Positions 31,339 to 39,937 are shown, counted from the stretch's first letter. The stretch: 64,000 nucleotides of DNA from Arthrobacter sp. DNA4 (GCF_024362385.1 NZ_CP101466.1:62001-126000), one strand, 5' to 3'. Numbers and translations: made by a program. The notes: generated by a model from the sequence alone, not told the origin.

Positions 31339-32841
31339 ATGGAAACCCTCAACGAACTGCTTGGCGGCTTTGCCACCGCCATGACCTGGCAAAACCTGCT
31401 GTTTGCCTTCCTCGGCTGCCTGCTCGGCACCATCATCGGCGTCCTGCCCGGCGTCGGACCCGTCGCGGGCGTGGCACTGCTCATCCCACTGACGCTCAAC
31501 CTCGACCCCGCAGGGTCCATCATCATGCTGTGTGCCATCTTCTACGGCACCCAGTACGGCGGAACCATTACCAGTGTCCTGCTGAACACTCCCGGCGAAG
31601 CCTCCTCAGCCATCACCACTATCGACGGCTATGCCATGACAAAGATGGGGAGGGCCGGAGCGGCGCTGACGCTGGCCGCCGTCGGCTCCTTCATCGGCGG
31701 CACCATCGCCACCGCCGGCTTGGTCGCCGCTGCCAGGCCGCTCGGCGAGATGGGCCTGCTGGTCGGGCCGCCCGAATTCTTCGCGCTCATGGTGGTCGGC
31801 ATCTCACTGCTGGTCGCATTGGCTGGAAAGTCCATGGTCAAGGCCCTGGTCTCCGGCGCCCTGGGCCTGCTGATCTCCATGGTGGGCATCGATCCCGTGG
31901 CTGGAGCGCCGCGCTTCACCTTTGGCATCGACAACCTGATGGACGGGGTCAGCTTCGTCGCCGTCATCGTCGGCGTCTTCGGGCTCTCCGAAATCCTCTC
32001 CTTCCGCCGGAACGAGCCCACCCCGGTGGTGCATGCCCCCGGTTTCCGGCAGCTGTTCCCATCCAGGACCGAATGGCGCCGCAGTGCACCCGCCATGGCC
32101 CGTGGCACGGGCGTCGGCTTCGGCCTGGGCCTCATTCCCGGCATGACCGGCTCCGTGTCCTCGCTCCTTTCCTACGCCACGGAGAAGAGGTTCTCCCGGT
32201 TCCGCCATGAACTCGGCAAGGGGGCCGTCGAAGGCGTCGCCGGTCCGGAGACCGCCAACAATGCCCACGCCAACGCTGCCCTCATCCCGCTGTTCACCCT
32301 TGGCATCCCCGCCTCGCCCACCATCGCCGTGCTGATGGGCGCGTTCCTGCAGCAGGGCCTCACCCCGGGACCCAGCCTGTTCACGGAACATTCGGAGATC
32401 GCCTGGGCCATCATCGCCAGCCTCTTCATCGGAAACGTCCTGCTGCTGCTGCTGAACGTCCCGCTCGTGGGCCTGTGGACCTCCATCCTCCGCGTGCCCA
32501 CCCCGATCCTGACCGCAGTGATCCTCGTGTTCATGGTCATCGGGGCCTACACCATCAACTTCAGCGTCTTCGATGTCTACGTCATGATCGGCTTCGGCCT
32601 CCTTGGCCTGGCATTGCGGAACCTCGACATTCCGCTGGCCCCGATGGTGCTCACCCTGGTGCTGGGGCCGCTGATGGAACGCTCCCTGCGCGAATCCCTG
32701 GAAATATCCCAGGGCGACTTCACCGTCTTCACCAGCCGTCCCATCTCCGCCGTGCTGATCGGCCTTGGCCTGCTCATCATCTGCAGCCCCCTGCTCAAAC
32801 TCCGCAAACCCAAGGCCCTCATGGAGGACCCGGAAGCCTGA
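31339..32841 (+). CDS. tctA: Tripartite tricarboxylate transporter TctA subunit
   Basis: This is the large membrane subunit of the TTT transporter, 500 residues with about 11-12 hydrophobic segments. The hallmark sequences are GVLPGVGPVAGVALLIPLT and YGTQYGGTITSVLLNTPGE near the N-terminus and their repeat in the second half (GLGLIPGMTGSVSSLLSYAT, GIPASPTIAVLMGAFLQQG). The ATG at 31339 is 2 bp after the tctB stop codon. TctA forms the transport pathway. Family assignment is certain; the substrate, a di- or tricarboxylate or an aromatic acid such as terephthalate, is not. Confidence 0.93.
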   Translation: METLNELLGGFATAMTWQNLLFAFLGCLLGTIIGVLPGVGPVAGVALLIPLTLNLDPAGSIIMLCAIFYGTQYGGTITSVLLNTPGEASSAITTIDGYAMTKMGRAGAALTLAAVGSFIGGTIATAGLVAAARPLGEMGLLVGPPEFFALMVVGISLLVALAGKSMVKALVSGALGLLISMVGIDPVAGAPRFTFGIDNLMDGVSFVAVIVGVFGLSEILSFRRNEPTPVVHAPGFRQLFPSRTEWRRSAPAMARGTGVGFGLGLIPGMTGSVSSLLSYATEKRFSRFRHELGKGAVEGVAGPETANNAHANAALIPLFTLGIPASPTIAVLMGAFLQQGLTPGPSLFTEHSEIAWAIIASLFIGNVLLLLLNVPLVGLWTSILRVPTPILTAVILVFMVIGAYTINFSVFDVYVMIGFGLLGLALRNLDIPLAPMVLTLVLGPLMERSLRESLEISQGDFTVFTSRPISAVLIGLGLLIICSPLLKLRKPKALMEDPEA

Positions 32842-32890
32842 TTCCCCACCACAACCCACATTTCCCGCACCGCTTCAAAGGAGAAGAACC

Positions 32891-33898
32891 ATGTCACGCA
32901 AGAAGATCTTCGCAGCCGTTGCAGCAGCGTCCCTGCTCGCCCTCACCGGCTGCGGCGCCAACGCCGGAGCCAGCAACTCCGCCGCAGCCGCCGGCGACTT
33001 CCCCAAGAAAGGCAAGTCAATCGACCTGATCGTCGCCTTCTCTTCGGGCGGCGCCGTGGACACCGCCGCCAGGCTCATCCAGCCGGTCCTCGAAAAGGAA
33101 CTCGGCACCAACGTTGAGGTCATCAACAAGCCCGGTGCCGGCGGCCAGATCGGCTACACCGCCCTGACCAGCGCCAAGCCGGACGGCTACACCCTCGGCG
33201 CCACGGGATCCCCCTCGGTGGTGGTCTCACCCCTGGATCCGGCCCGCGGCGCGAAGTACACCAGGGACAGCTTCCAGCCACTGGGCCGGCAGGTGATCGA
33301 CCCCACCGTCATCGCCGTCCAGCCGGACAGTCCCTACCAGACCCTGAAAGAGCTGCTGGAAGCGGTCAAGGCCAAGCCGAAGTCACTCACCGCCAGCACC
33401 ACCGGCATCCAGACCGGCGAACACTTCGCCCTGGCCCAGATCCAAGAGAGCACCGGCTCGGAGTTCGCACCGGTCCACTTCTCGGAGGGGGCCTCGCAGG
33501 CCACCACCGCGTTCCTGGGTAAGCACGTAGACGTCCTGGTGGCCAACGTGAGCGACGTGAACGACCTCAGCAAGCAGGGCAAGGCGCGGGTGCTGGGCGT
33601 CATGTCCGGGGACCGCGCCCCCTCGCTGCCGGACATCCCCACGTTCAAGGAATCCGGCTACGACCTGACCGCCGGGACCGCCCGCGGCTACTCCGCTCCC
33701 GCAGGGCTCCCTGCTGACGTTGCCAAGAAGCTCGAAGCCGCCATCGAGAAGGCCATCGAGGACCCCGCCGTGGTGCAGAAGATGAAGGACCTGGGCCTGC
33801 AGACCAGCTACCTCAACGGCACCGACTACCAGAAGTTCTGGGCAGGCCAGGAAGACGACTTCAAGAAGGTCCTTCCGCTGGTCCAGAAAAAAGACTGA
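32891..33898 (+). CDS. tctC: Tripartite tricarboxylate transporter substrate-binding lipoprotein (TctC/Bug)
   Basis: This is the solute receptor of the TTT system, a Bug-family lipoprotein of 335 residues. The signal peptide ends at the lipobox LTGC near residue 22. The fold motifs are clear: DLIVAFSSGGAVDTAARLI, EVINKPGAGGQIGYTAL and the late ATIEKAIEDPAVVQKM-like helix. GGAGAAG precedes the ATG. Bug receptors bind carboxylates through their conserved loop waters. It completes a full TctB-A-C set followed by enzymes that act on oxo- or hydroxy acids. Confidence 0.9.
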   Translation: MSRKKIFAAVAAASLLALTGCGANAGASNSAAAAGDFPKKGKSIDLIVAFSSGGAVDTAARLIQPVLEKELGTNVEVINKPGAGGQIGYTALTSAKPDGYTLGATGSPSVVVSPLDPARGAKYTRDSFQPLGRQVIDPTVIAVQPDSPYQTLKELLEAVKAKPKSLTASTTGIQTGEHFALAQIQESTGSEFAPVHFSEGASQATTAFLGKHVDVLVANVSDVNDLSKQGKARVLGVMSGDRAPSLPDIPTFKESGYDLTAGTARGYSAPAGLPADVAKKLEAAIEKAIEDPAVVQKMKDLGLQTSYLNGTDYQKFWAGQEDDFKKVLPLVQKKD

Positions 33899-33922
33899 CC
33901 CACAGCCCCTAAGGAACCGACC

Positions 33923-34549
33923 ATGACAACTCCAGCCATTGACACCAGCGCCGACTTTGCCCGCCCCGACCAGGTGATCGTGGACCGGCTCGCCAAGCTG
34001 CCCGCTGCCAATATCGGTGACGCCATGGACCGGCTCGGCGTCGCGGACTCCGCCATCCAGGCCGTGTGGCCCGGTGCGAAGCTGGCCGGACCGGCGTTCA
34101 CCGTATGGACCCGTCCCGGCGACAACAAGGGCATCCACGCTGCCCTGCAGCTGGCCCGTCCCGGAGACGTCATTGTGGTCGCCGGCGGCGCCGATGAAAC
34201 CCGCGCCCTCCTTGGTGAACTGATCGGGGAGCGCGCCATCAACCTCGGCGTCGCGGGCTTCGCGCTGGACGGAGCAGCGCGCGACGCCGAGGCGCTGGGT
34301 GAGATCGGCATGCCGGTCTTCGCGCGGGCCACTTCGCCCGCCGGCCCCTACAAGGACGGCCCCTTCAGGCTGGGAACCGCCGTCGCCTTCGGCGGCGTCC
34401 CCGTCCTGCCAGGCGATGTCATTGTCGGTGACTCCGACGGCGTGGTGGTCGTCCCACGGGAGCAGGCCGCCGCCGTCGCCGAAGCCGCCGAAGCGGTGTT
34501 CGCGGACGAGTCCGGCCGCCGCCAGGCAATCGTCGCCGCCCGCAACTGA
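33923..34549 (+). CDS. RraA-family protein (putative oxo-acid aldolase/decarboxylase)
   Basis: This protein of 208 residues belongs to the RraA-like family. Members include the regulator of RNase E, but in catabolic operons they are mostly metal-dependent 4-hydroxy-4-methyl-2-oxoglutarate or 4-carboxy-4-hydroxy-2-oxoadipate aldolases and oxaloacetate decarboxylases. The signature is LGVAGFALDGAARDAEAL, with the catalytic Arg-Asp in AARD, and GDVIVGDSDGVVVVP. Its position after a carboxylate importer and before a dehydrogenase suggests an aldolase or decarboxylase on the imported acid or its oxidation product. No RNase-E-binding role is implied. Confidence 0.85.
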   Translation: MTTPAIDTSADFARPDQVIVDRLAKLPAANIGDAMDRLGVADSAIQAVWPGAKLAGPAFTVWTRPGDNKGIHAALQLARPGDVIVVAGGADETRALLGELIGERAINLGVAGFALDGAARDAEALGEIGMPVFARATSPAGPYKDGPFRLGTAVAFGGVPVLPGDVIVGDSDGVVVVPREQAAAVAEAAEAVFADESGRRQAIVAARN

Positions 34550-34592
34550 ACCGCACCACCCCCACAACGTCCCAGAAGGAACAGAGCAAACC

Positions 34593-35372
34593 ATGACAGC
34601 GTGCACCGTCATTGGCCTCGGCGAAGCCGGAGCCACCTATGCCGCAGCGCTCGCAGCTGCGGGCCACCAGGTCACCGGGTTCGATCCCGTGGCCCCCACC
34701 ACCCCGGAGGGCGTGATTCGGGTGGCCACCGCGGCCGAAGCATGTACCGGGGCTGACATCGTCCTGGTGATGACCGGCGCTGCCGCGGCACGCAGCGTGG
34801 CGCAGGAGTGCCTGCCGGTCCTTGGCGCCGGCAGTGTCTATGCCGACTTCACATCCTCCTCCCCGGGCGTCATGCAGGAACTTGGACAGCTGCCCACCAA
34901 GGCCGGCTTTGCCGACGTCGCCATCCTTGGCCCGGTCTCCGCGCTGGGGGAAAAGACTCCGCTGATGGTGAGCGGTCCAGGCGCCCAGGCCGTTGCCGGC
35001 CTGCTGCGTCCCCTCGGCGTGCAGGTTGAAATCGCCGAGGGCGAGCCTGGATCGGCGATGGCCCACAAACTCCTGCGCAGCGTCCTCATGAAGGGCCTGG
35101 CATCCGTGGTGGTGGAAGCGGTCACGGCCGGTAAGGCAGCCGGCCTGGAGGACTGGATCCGGGGCCAGATCGCGAACCAGCTGGCAGGCGACGGCCAGGC
35201 TGTCATTGACAGGTTCCTCACCGGAACCGCCAAGCACGCCGTCCGCCGCTCCAAGGAAATGCAGGACACCGCCAGCTACCTCTCGGACCTCGGCGTCCCG
35301 GCCGAGATGACCACCGCCTCCGCCGCCGCCCTTGCCCGGATGACGCAGGACACGGAGCCGGCCTTGCGCTGA
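34593..35372 (+). CDS. NAD(P)-dependent dehydrogenase with DUF1932-type C-terminus
   Basis: This is a soluble oxidoreductase of 259 residues. The N-terminal NAD(P)-binding fold (VIGLGEAGATYAAALAAAG) is of the beta-hydroxyacid dehydrogenase superfamily, with VAILGPVSALGEKTPLMVSG in the substrate loop and AHKLLRSVLMKGLASVVVEA around the expected catalytic lysine. The C-terminal part resembles DUF1932, which is found in dehydrogenases of aromatic and branched acids. The ATG at 34593 follows AGAAGGA. It sits in the tct operon and likely oxidises a hydroxy acid that the RraA-like enzyme then uses, or the reverse. Confidence 0.84.
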   Translation: MTACTVIGLGEAGATYAAALAAAGHQVTGFDPVAPTTPEGVIRVATAAEACTGADIVLVMTGAAAARSVAQECLPVLGAGSVYADFTSSSPGVMQELGQLPTKAGFADVAILGPVSALGEKTPLMVSGPGAQAVAGLLRPLGVQVEIAEGEPGSAMAHKLLRSVLMKGLASVVVEAVTAGKAAGLEDWIRGQIANQLAGDGQAVIDRFLTGTAKHAVRRSKEMQDTASYLSDLGVPAEMTTASAAALARMTQDTEPALR

Positions 35373-35451
35373 CCGCGCAGCAGGGCACAATCAGGAACGG
35401 GAAATACGTGATTTCAACAGCAACCGGCATTCCGCCGTCAGGAGCAGCAGC

Positions 35452-36789
35452 ATGATCGGCATCTGGGCACTGGGCGCCTACCTTGCCGTCATCCTGCTTT
35501 GGACGACTGCAATCAAGCGCAGCGTGGGGGAGGCCATGATCCTGGGCTTCCTGGTGGTCCTGCCGTTTACCGGGGCCGCCGCGGCGCAGGTTGGGTGGTC
35601 GGCCTTCTATTCGGCGGCGACCGACGAGATTGTCTACGCCACCATGGCATTCGTCTTCATGGGCTACCTGTTGGATAAGGGCGGCGTGCTGGATCGGCTG
35701 ATCGACCTGCTGAACTCGCTGATCGGCGGAGTTAAGGGCGGTCCGGCCTGGGTCTCCACGGTAGCCTCCGCAGGCCTGGGCGGAGTGGTCCACAACCAGG
35801 CGGCCATCGCCGCGACGGTGGGCTCAGTGACCATTCCCTGGATGGAAAAGTCCAGGCTCGACAAGCCTGCTGCCGCAACCCTCGTGGCCGGGAACGCCGG
35901 CATGGGCATCACCTTTCCGTTCAGTGCCTCCATGTTCGTCCTGGTCGGTTCCGCCACGGTGGGGCCCCTGCTGGACATCAACGCCCTCGTCCTTCCCCTG
36001 CTGTTCGGCGGCCTGTGGTGTTTCCTGCACCGGCTCATCGTCACCTGGATGCTCATCAGGAAGAGCGGGATGGCGCCGCTCGACGCCGCCCACCGCCTGT
36101 CTGTCCGGGCCGCCTTCGGCCAGGGGTGGGCCACGCTCCTGCTGTTCGTCGTCGTCGCCATTCCCCTGGCCATCACCTCCGGGTTCCTCACCCCGGCGCT
36201 CTCGGACTGGACCGGCGGTGACGTCAGCAAGTCCGTCAGCGTCATCGTCTGGATCCCGGTGGTCCTCCTCATCACCGGTGCGCTGTTGGGCAGGAAGCAG
36301 CTGCCCCGCACCGGGCGCGACTGGGGAAACCTGCTGCAGGGCTCGGCTCCGCGGTTCGGCATCGTGGGCGTCACCGTGCTCTTCGCCTTCGCCGGAGCCA
36401 ACGCTCTGGCCGCCACCGGCCTTCCCAAGCAAATGACCGCCCTGCTGAACGGGATGAACCTTCCCCTTTGGCTGCTCGCCATCCTGATCGGGCTGATCGT
36501 CATCGCTGTCGCGGCCCCGCTGTCCGCCACGGCCACCATGGCCGCCGTCGGAACGGTCGGCGTCGCCGCCCTCGTCGCGGCCGGTGTTCCGGCCACCACC
36601 GCGGCCGTGGCTGTCCTGGTGTTCTCCTCCTGCGAGGCCGCGGTCCCGCCCGGCGGGGCACCGCTCTATGTTGCCTGCGGCATCGCGGACGTCAACCCCA
36701 TCAAGACCTTCGCCCGCCTGCTCACCCACTATGCGCTGCCCCTGCTGGTCATCGGCGTGCTGATCATCCTCGGCGTCCTGCCGATCTAA
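35452..36789 (+). CDS. DctM-like (TRAP-type) large permease
   Basis: This is a membrane protein of 445 residues with about 11-12 hydrophobic segments. It resembles the large TRAP permease DctM (MAFVFMGYLLDKGGVLDRLID, ASAGLGGVVHNQAAIAATVGS and, in the second half, SCEAAVPPGGAPLYVACGIA). TRAP systems need an extracytoplasmic DctP receptor and a DctQ membrane subunit. No DctP is encoded here, and only an 85-residue two-helix protein follows. It may use that small protein as partner, or be a receptor-less relative. It lies in the same operon as a complete TctABC set, so two carboxylate carriers are co-expressed. Confidence 0.8.
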   Translation: MIGIWALGAYLAVILLWTTAIKRSVGEAMILGFLVVLPFTGAAAAQVGWSAFYSAATDEIVYATMAFVFMGYLLDKGGVLDRLIDLLNSLIGGVKGGPAWVSTVASAGLGGVVHNQAAIAATVGSVTIPWMEKSRLDKPAAATLVAGNAGMGITFPFSASMFVLVGSATVGPLLDINALVLPLLFGGLWCFLHRLIVTWMLIRKSGMAPLDAAHRLSVRAAFGQGWATLLLFVVVAIPLAITSGFLTPALSDWTGGDVSKSVSVIVWIPVVLLITGALLGRKQLPRTGRDWGNLLQGSAPRFGIVGVTVLFAFAGANALAATGLPKQMTALLNGMNLPLWLLAILIGLIVIAVAAPLSATATMAAVGTVGVAALVAAGVPATTAAVAVLVFSSCEAAVPPGGAPLYVACGIADVNPIKTFARLLTHYALPLLVIGVLIILGVLPI

Positions 36790-36798
36790 GGAACCACC

Positions 36799-37056
36799 AT
36801 GAACACATCCCGCAGGATCACCGGAACCGTCTTCACCCTCACCCTCGCAGTCCTCCTCATCGGCGGCGTCCTGTTCGTGGCCGGGCAGGCCGCGGGCCTT
36901 GTGGCCGGGCAAAACGGCTGGCTCGAGTTCTTCAACAACGTCATCAAACCGCCCCTCTGCATTGCCGCATCGGCGTGCGCGGTGGCAGGCTTCCTGCTCA
37001 GCTACGGGCAGCCCCGGAAAGAGGCCGGGGAGAAACAGGAAGCAACCAGCCGATGA
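36799..37056 (+). CDS. Small two-helix membrane protein, possible permease partner
   Basis: This is an 85-residue protein with two hydrophobic segments (VFTLTLAVLLIGGVLFVAG and ICIAASACAVAGFLLSYG-like) and a charged tail. It is 9 bp after the DctM-like gene and overlaps the cyclase gene by 4 bp, so all three are made together. Its size and place suggest a reduced DctQ-like subunit, though DctQ normally has four helices and about 160 residues. I do not recognise a named family. Confidence 0.65.
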   Translation: MNTSRRITGTVFTLTLAVLLIGGVLFVAGQAAGLVAGQNGWLEFFNNVIKPPLCIAASACAVAGFLLSYGQPRKEAGEKQEATSR

Positions 37057-38033
37057 CTGCCCACAAACCATTTCCCACCTTCGCGGAACTCCTGGCGAGG
37101 GAGGGCAACCTGGCGGGAACATCCTGGGGCCTCTTTCCGGCCCCGGACAGGGGTACACCGTCCTTCATCACCCCCGCGGCCGTCCTGGAAGCCAGGAACA
37201 GCATCCGGACCGGCACCGTGTTCGGGTTGGACTATCCCGCTGACGCCTTTGATCCGGGCATGTCGCTCAAACGCGGTGCGCCCCGGCACACCATGTACTC
37301 CTCCCATCCGGCCCACCGGGACGACTATCTGGACGGGTACTTCCTCCAGGGATCGACCCAGATTGACGGGCTCCGGCACCGCCGGGCCGATGACGTGGGG
37401 TTCTACAACGGCGTCCCGGACCACCGGATCACCGAAGGCACCCGGGACCTGGGGATCCAGGAATGGGCCGAACACCCCATCACTGGCCGGGGCATCCTGG
37501 TGGACCTCGACGGATTCCGGAACGGCCTGGGCCAGCCCATAGACCACGCAGCCGGGGAACCTTTGGGCCTTGACCTGCTCCATGCGGCCCTGGAGTCCCA
37601 GTCCCTGGCCACGCGTCCCGGCGACATCCTCATGCTCCACACCGGGTGGTGCGAATGGTTCCTCGCGCTGGATCCGGGGGAGAAGCAGCGGCTCCGTGAG
37701 AGCCGGAAGGCAACGGGCGTGGCGCAGTCGCAGGAGTTCGTGGCCTGGGCGTGGGACAGCCGGTTTGCCGTGATTGCCGCCGACAACTTTGCCTTCGAGT
37801 GCCTCCCCGCGGTCCCGGGAAGCCCCTACCGGGAGTCCGCGTTCAACGACCACGGCATGATGCACCAGCAGCTCCTGGCCAAGCTTGGCCTGCCCCTGGG
37901 CGAGCTGTGGCGGCTCGGCCCGCTGGCTCGGCACATGCGCAGCACGGGCAGGTGGGACGCGTTCATCACCATCAAGCCGCTGAACATCACCGGGGGCACG
38001 GGCTCCCCGGCCAACGCCACCGCCATCGTGTGA
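37053..38033 (+). CDS. Cyclase-family metal-dependent hydrolase
   Basis: This is a soluble protein of 326 residues in the putative-cyclase family that contains kynurenine formamidase and isatin hydrolase. In that family HxGTHxDxPxH binds metal. Here the equivalent segment is FLQGSTQIDGLRHRR, so the first histidine is replaced by glutamine, which is the pattern of a distinct subgroup. A second conserved block reads HDxGMMHQQLL-like (NDHGMMHQQLL). The ATG overlaps the small membrane gene (ATGA). It ends the tct operon and may open a ring, lactone or amide of the imported compound. A palindromic repeat follows. Confidence 0.83.
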   Translation: MTAHKPFPTFAELLAREGNLAGTSWGLFPAPDRGTPSFITPAAVLEARNSIRTGTVFGLDYPADAFDPGMSLKRGAPRHTMYSSHPAHRDDYLDGYFLQGSTQIDGLRHRRADDVGFYNGVPDHRITEGTRDLGIQEWAEHPITGRGILVDLDGFRNGLGQPIDHAAGEPLGLDLLHAALESQSLATRPGDILMLHTGWCEWFLALDPGEKQRLRESRKATGVAQSQEFVAWAWDSRFAVIAADNFAFECLPAVPGSPYRESAFNDHGMMHQQLLAKLGLPLGELWRLGPLARHMRSTGRWDAFITIKPLNITGGTGSPANATAIV

Positions 38034-38046
38034 GCTGAGCCCGCCC

Positions 38047-38160
38047 CGCGTCACGCCGGGCATGCTTTCAGGCAACGCACGACGGCGGGATCCCGGGTTT
38101 CCGGGGCTTCCCCGCCTACGGTGGACCGAAAGCGTGCCGTGCGTGACGCCGTCGGCCGCC
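38047..38160. repeat. 114-bp palindromic intergenic repeat, copy B
   Basis: This copy differs from copy A at only about a dozen positions. The outer 21-nt arms (from CGTCACGCC to GCTTTC, and from GAAAGC to GCGTGACG) are complementary at 18 of 21 positions. They enclose a second stem, GGCGGG with CCCCGCC. It starts 14 bp after the cyclase stop codon and 71 bp before the next gene. Confidence 0.8.
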
Positions 38161-38230
38161 ACAGCAGCCGGTTCCACTGGGCAGAAGCCATTCGTTGCCG
38201 CGTGGGCCGGTTGCCGGGCAGGCTGTGTGA

Positions 38231-38920
38231 ATGACGAAGCTGCAGCCCGCCGCCAACCATTCAGGCCTCGACGCCGACGCTGTTGCCTCCGGGATCGAGC
38301 CGAACCCCGCCGGGGTCATCGCGCTGGAACCGGCGCTGGCCGGGATCTGGGAACTCACCGCGCCGTACTTGACGGTCCGGGACAACGACGCCCATACCCT
38401 GTACGCCTTCGGCCTGGCCCGCGCCCTGCTGGACGCCCACCCGGACGCGGACGCCGCCGTCGTGCTCCCCGCCATCCTGCTGCACGACATCGGCTGGTCA
38501 CAGGTCCCGCCCGGCGACGTCCTGGCCGCCATTGCACCGGGCGGCGGCAGGCCGGACCTGGTGCTGCTGCACGAAAAGGAGGGGGCGCGCCTGGCCGCGG
38601 ACATCCTCGCGGAGTGCCGTTATGACCGCACCAGGATCCCCGCCATTCTCAACATCATCGACGGCCACGATTCCCGGCGGGAGGCCCTCTCCATCGAGGA
38701 CGCAATCGTCAAGGACGCGGACAAGACCTGGCGCCTCAGCCCGCACGGGATCGACACCGTCATGGACTGGTTCGGGCTGGACCGCGGACAGGCCCTGCGG
38801 CTCTGCTCCCAGCGCGTGCACGGCCACCTGTTCACCGCAGAGGCCCAGGCCATGGCGCGGGCACTGTCGGCACTGGAATCGGTCACCCTCTGGCCGCAGC
38901 GGCAACGCCTGCTTGGCTGA
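38231..38920 (+). CDS. HD-domain phosphohydrolase-like protein
   Basis: This is a soluble HD-superfamily protein of 229 residues. The metal motif is LLHDIGW near residue 86, and IIDGHDSR near 142 supplies further ligands. It is clearly paralogous to the HD protein at 46716: both share PDADA, LLHDxGW, the HExxG segment, IIDGHDxR, ED-A--DAD--WR and WFG. That second copy sits inside the Cre-like operon, where it is the likely phosphatase. This one stands alone between the tct operon and the IclR gene at 39018. It may act on a similar aryl phosphate or on a related small molecule. The ribosome-binding site is weak. Confidence 0.8.
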   Translation: MTKLQPAANHSGLDADAVASGIEPNPAGVIALEPALAGIWELTAPYLTVRDNDAHTLYAFGLARALLDAHPDADAAVVLPAILLHDIGWSQVPPGDVLAAIAPGGGRPDLVLLHEKEGARLAADILAECRYDRTRIPAILNIIDGHDSRREALSIEDAIVKDADKTWRLSPHGIDTVMDWFGLDRGQALRLCSQRVHGHLFTAEAQAMARALSALESVTLWPQRQRLLG

Positions 38921-39017
38921 ACTGGAAACCGGCGCGGCCCGGAGCCGTTCCCGCGCTTAGACTCTTTCCGGACGCTGCCGGCACCCTGGGCCCAGCGCCA
39001 GGAGCGAGGAGGCCCCC

Positions 39018-39812
39018 ATGGCCGGCGGCAGCCGCGACCCCGGACGCACCGTGACGTCCAAAGTGCTGTCCATCCTGGAAGCCTTCGAGACCTCCCGCGG
39101 CGCCCTGAGCCTGACCGACATCGCGGACAAATCCGGGCTGCCGCTCAGCACCGCGCACCGCCTGGTGAACGAACTGACGGACTGGGGATTCCTGTCGCGG
39201 GAACCGAACGGCCGCTATCAGCTGGGCATCCGGCTGTGGGAGCTGGCGCAGAACACCGGCCGCCAGCTGCGCGATGCCGCCCACCCCTACATCCAGGACC
39301 TGTTCTCGCTGACCGGCGAGACGGCACATCTGGCCATCCGGGCCGGCAATGAAGTCCTGTACATCGACCGGGTCTACGGCTCCAAGCGGGTGCCCCGCGC
39401 ATCCCGGGTGGGCGGCCGCCTTCCCATGTACGCCACCGCCGTCGGGAAAGTCATCCTGGCGTTCGAAGACGACTGGGTGCGCGACGCCTACCTGCACCGG
39501 GACCTGGAACGCGCCACCGCCCACACCCACATCGACCCGCAGAAATTCACCGCCGAGCTGGCGGACATCCACGCGCAGGGCTACGCCACCACCCTCGAGG
39601 AAGTGCGGCTTGGCTCATGCTCCATCGCGGTCCCGGTGTTCCATACAGGCCGGATTGGCGCCGCCATCGGCCTGGTGCTGCCCACCGCCCAGGCGTCCAC
39701 CATGACCAGGTACCTTCCCGTCCTCAAGGGCATATCGGCCCAGATCGAAAAGGCCACAGCACGCATCCCCCTGGAGACACTGATCGGCGTCCACAAAGGA
39801 CCTCGCGGCTGA
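39018..39812 (+). CDS. IclR-family transcriptional regulator of Cre-like operon
   Basis: This is an IclR-family regulator of 264 residues. The winged HTH covers about 10-70 (VTSKVLSILEAFETSRGALS, LPLSTAHRLVNELTDWGF). The effector domain follows (RVGGRLPMYATAVGKVILAF, LEEVRLGSCSIAVPVFHTG). GAGGAGG precedes the ATG. It lies directly upstream of the P450-dikinase operon on the same strand, where C. glutamicum also has a dedicated regulator for p-cresol genes. Possible targets are the palindrome GACCACACTGGTC at 39866-39878 and the weak TTTCCG-type site at 39822. Confidence 0.88.
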   Translation: MAGGSRDPGRTVTSKVLSILEAFETSRGALSLTDIADKSGLPLSTAHRLVNELTDWGFLSREPNGRYQLGIRLWELAQNTGRQLRDAAHPYIQDLFSLTGETAHLAIRAGNEVLYIDRVYGSKRVPRASRVGGRLPMYATAVGKVILAFEDDWVRDAYLHRDLERATAHTHIDPQKFTAELADIHAQGYATTLEEVRLGSCSIAVPVFHTGRIGAAIGLVLPTAQASTMTRYLPVLKGISAQIEKATARIPLETLIGVHKGPRG

Positions 39813-39821
39813 GGCCATTCG

Positions 39822-39838
39822 TTTCCGTCCAGTGGAAG
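39822..39838. promoter_or_regulatory. Degenerate IclR-type operator, site 4
   Basis: TTTCCGTCCAGTGGAAG resembles the TTTCCG-N5-CGGAAA sites at 18234, 21935 and 23860, with two mismatches in the right arm. It lies 100 bp before the Cre-like P450. It might allow cross-control with the other aromatic cluster, or be fortuitous. Confidence 0.35.
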
Positions 39839-39865
39839 CCCGCGCTGTCCCTGCCCGGTGATGTG

Positions 39866-39878
39866 GACCACACTGGTC
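39866..39878. promoter_or_regulatory. Palindrome upstream of Cre-like operon
   Basis: GACCACACTGGTC has perfect 5-bp arms around CAC and lies 59 bp before the P450 start codon. It is a candidate site for the IclR protein encoded just upstream. The evidence is only shape and position. Confidence 0.35.
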
Positions 39879-39937
39879 ACTAAGAACCCCCCGCCGCCCT
39901 GAGGCGCCGGACGGAGCCAAAGTCACCAGGAGTCACC

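Noticed and set aside
33923..34549. A regulator of RNase E (RraA proper)
   Set aside because: The gene lies inside a carboxylate uptake and dehydrogenase operon, where RraA-fold proteins are usually aldolases or decarboxylases; the Arg-Asp catalytic motif is present.
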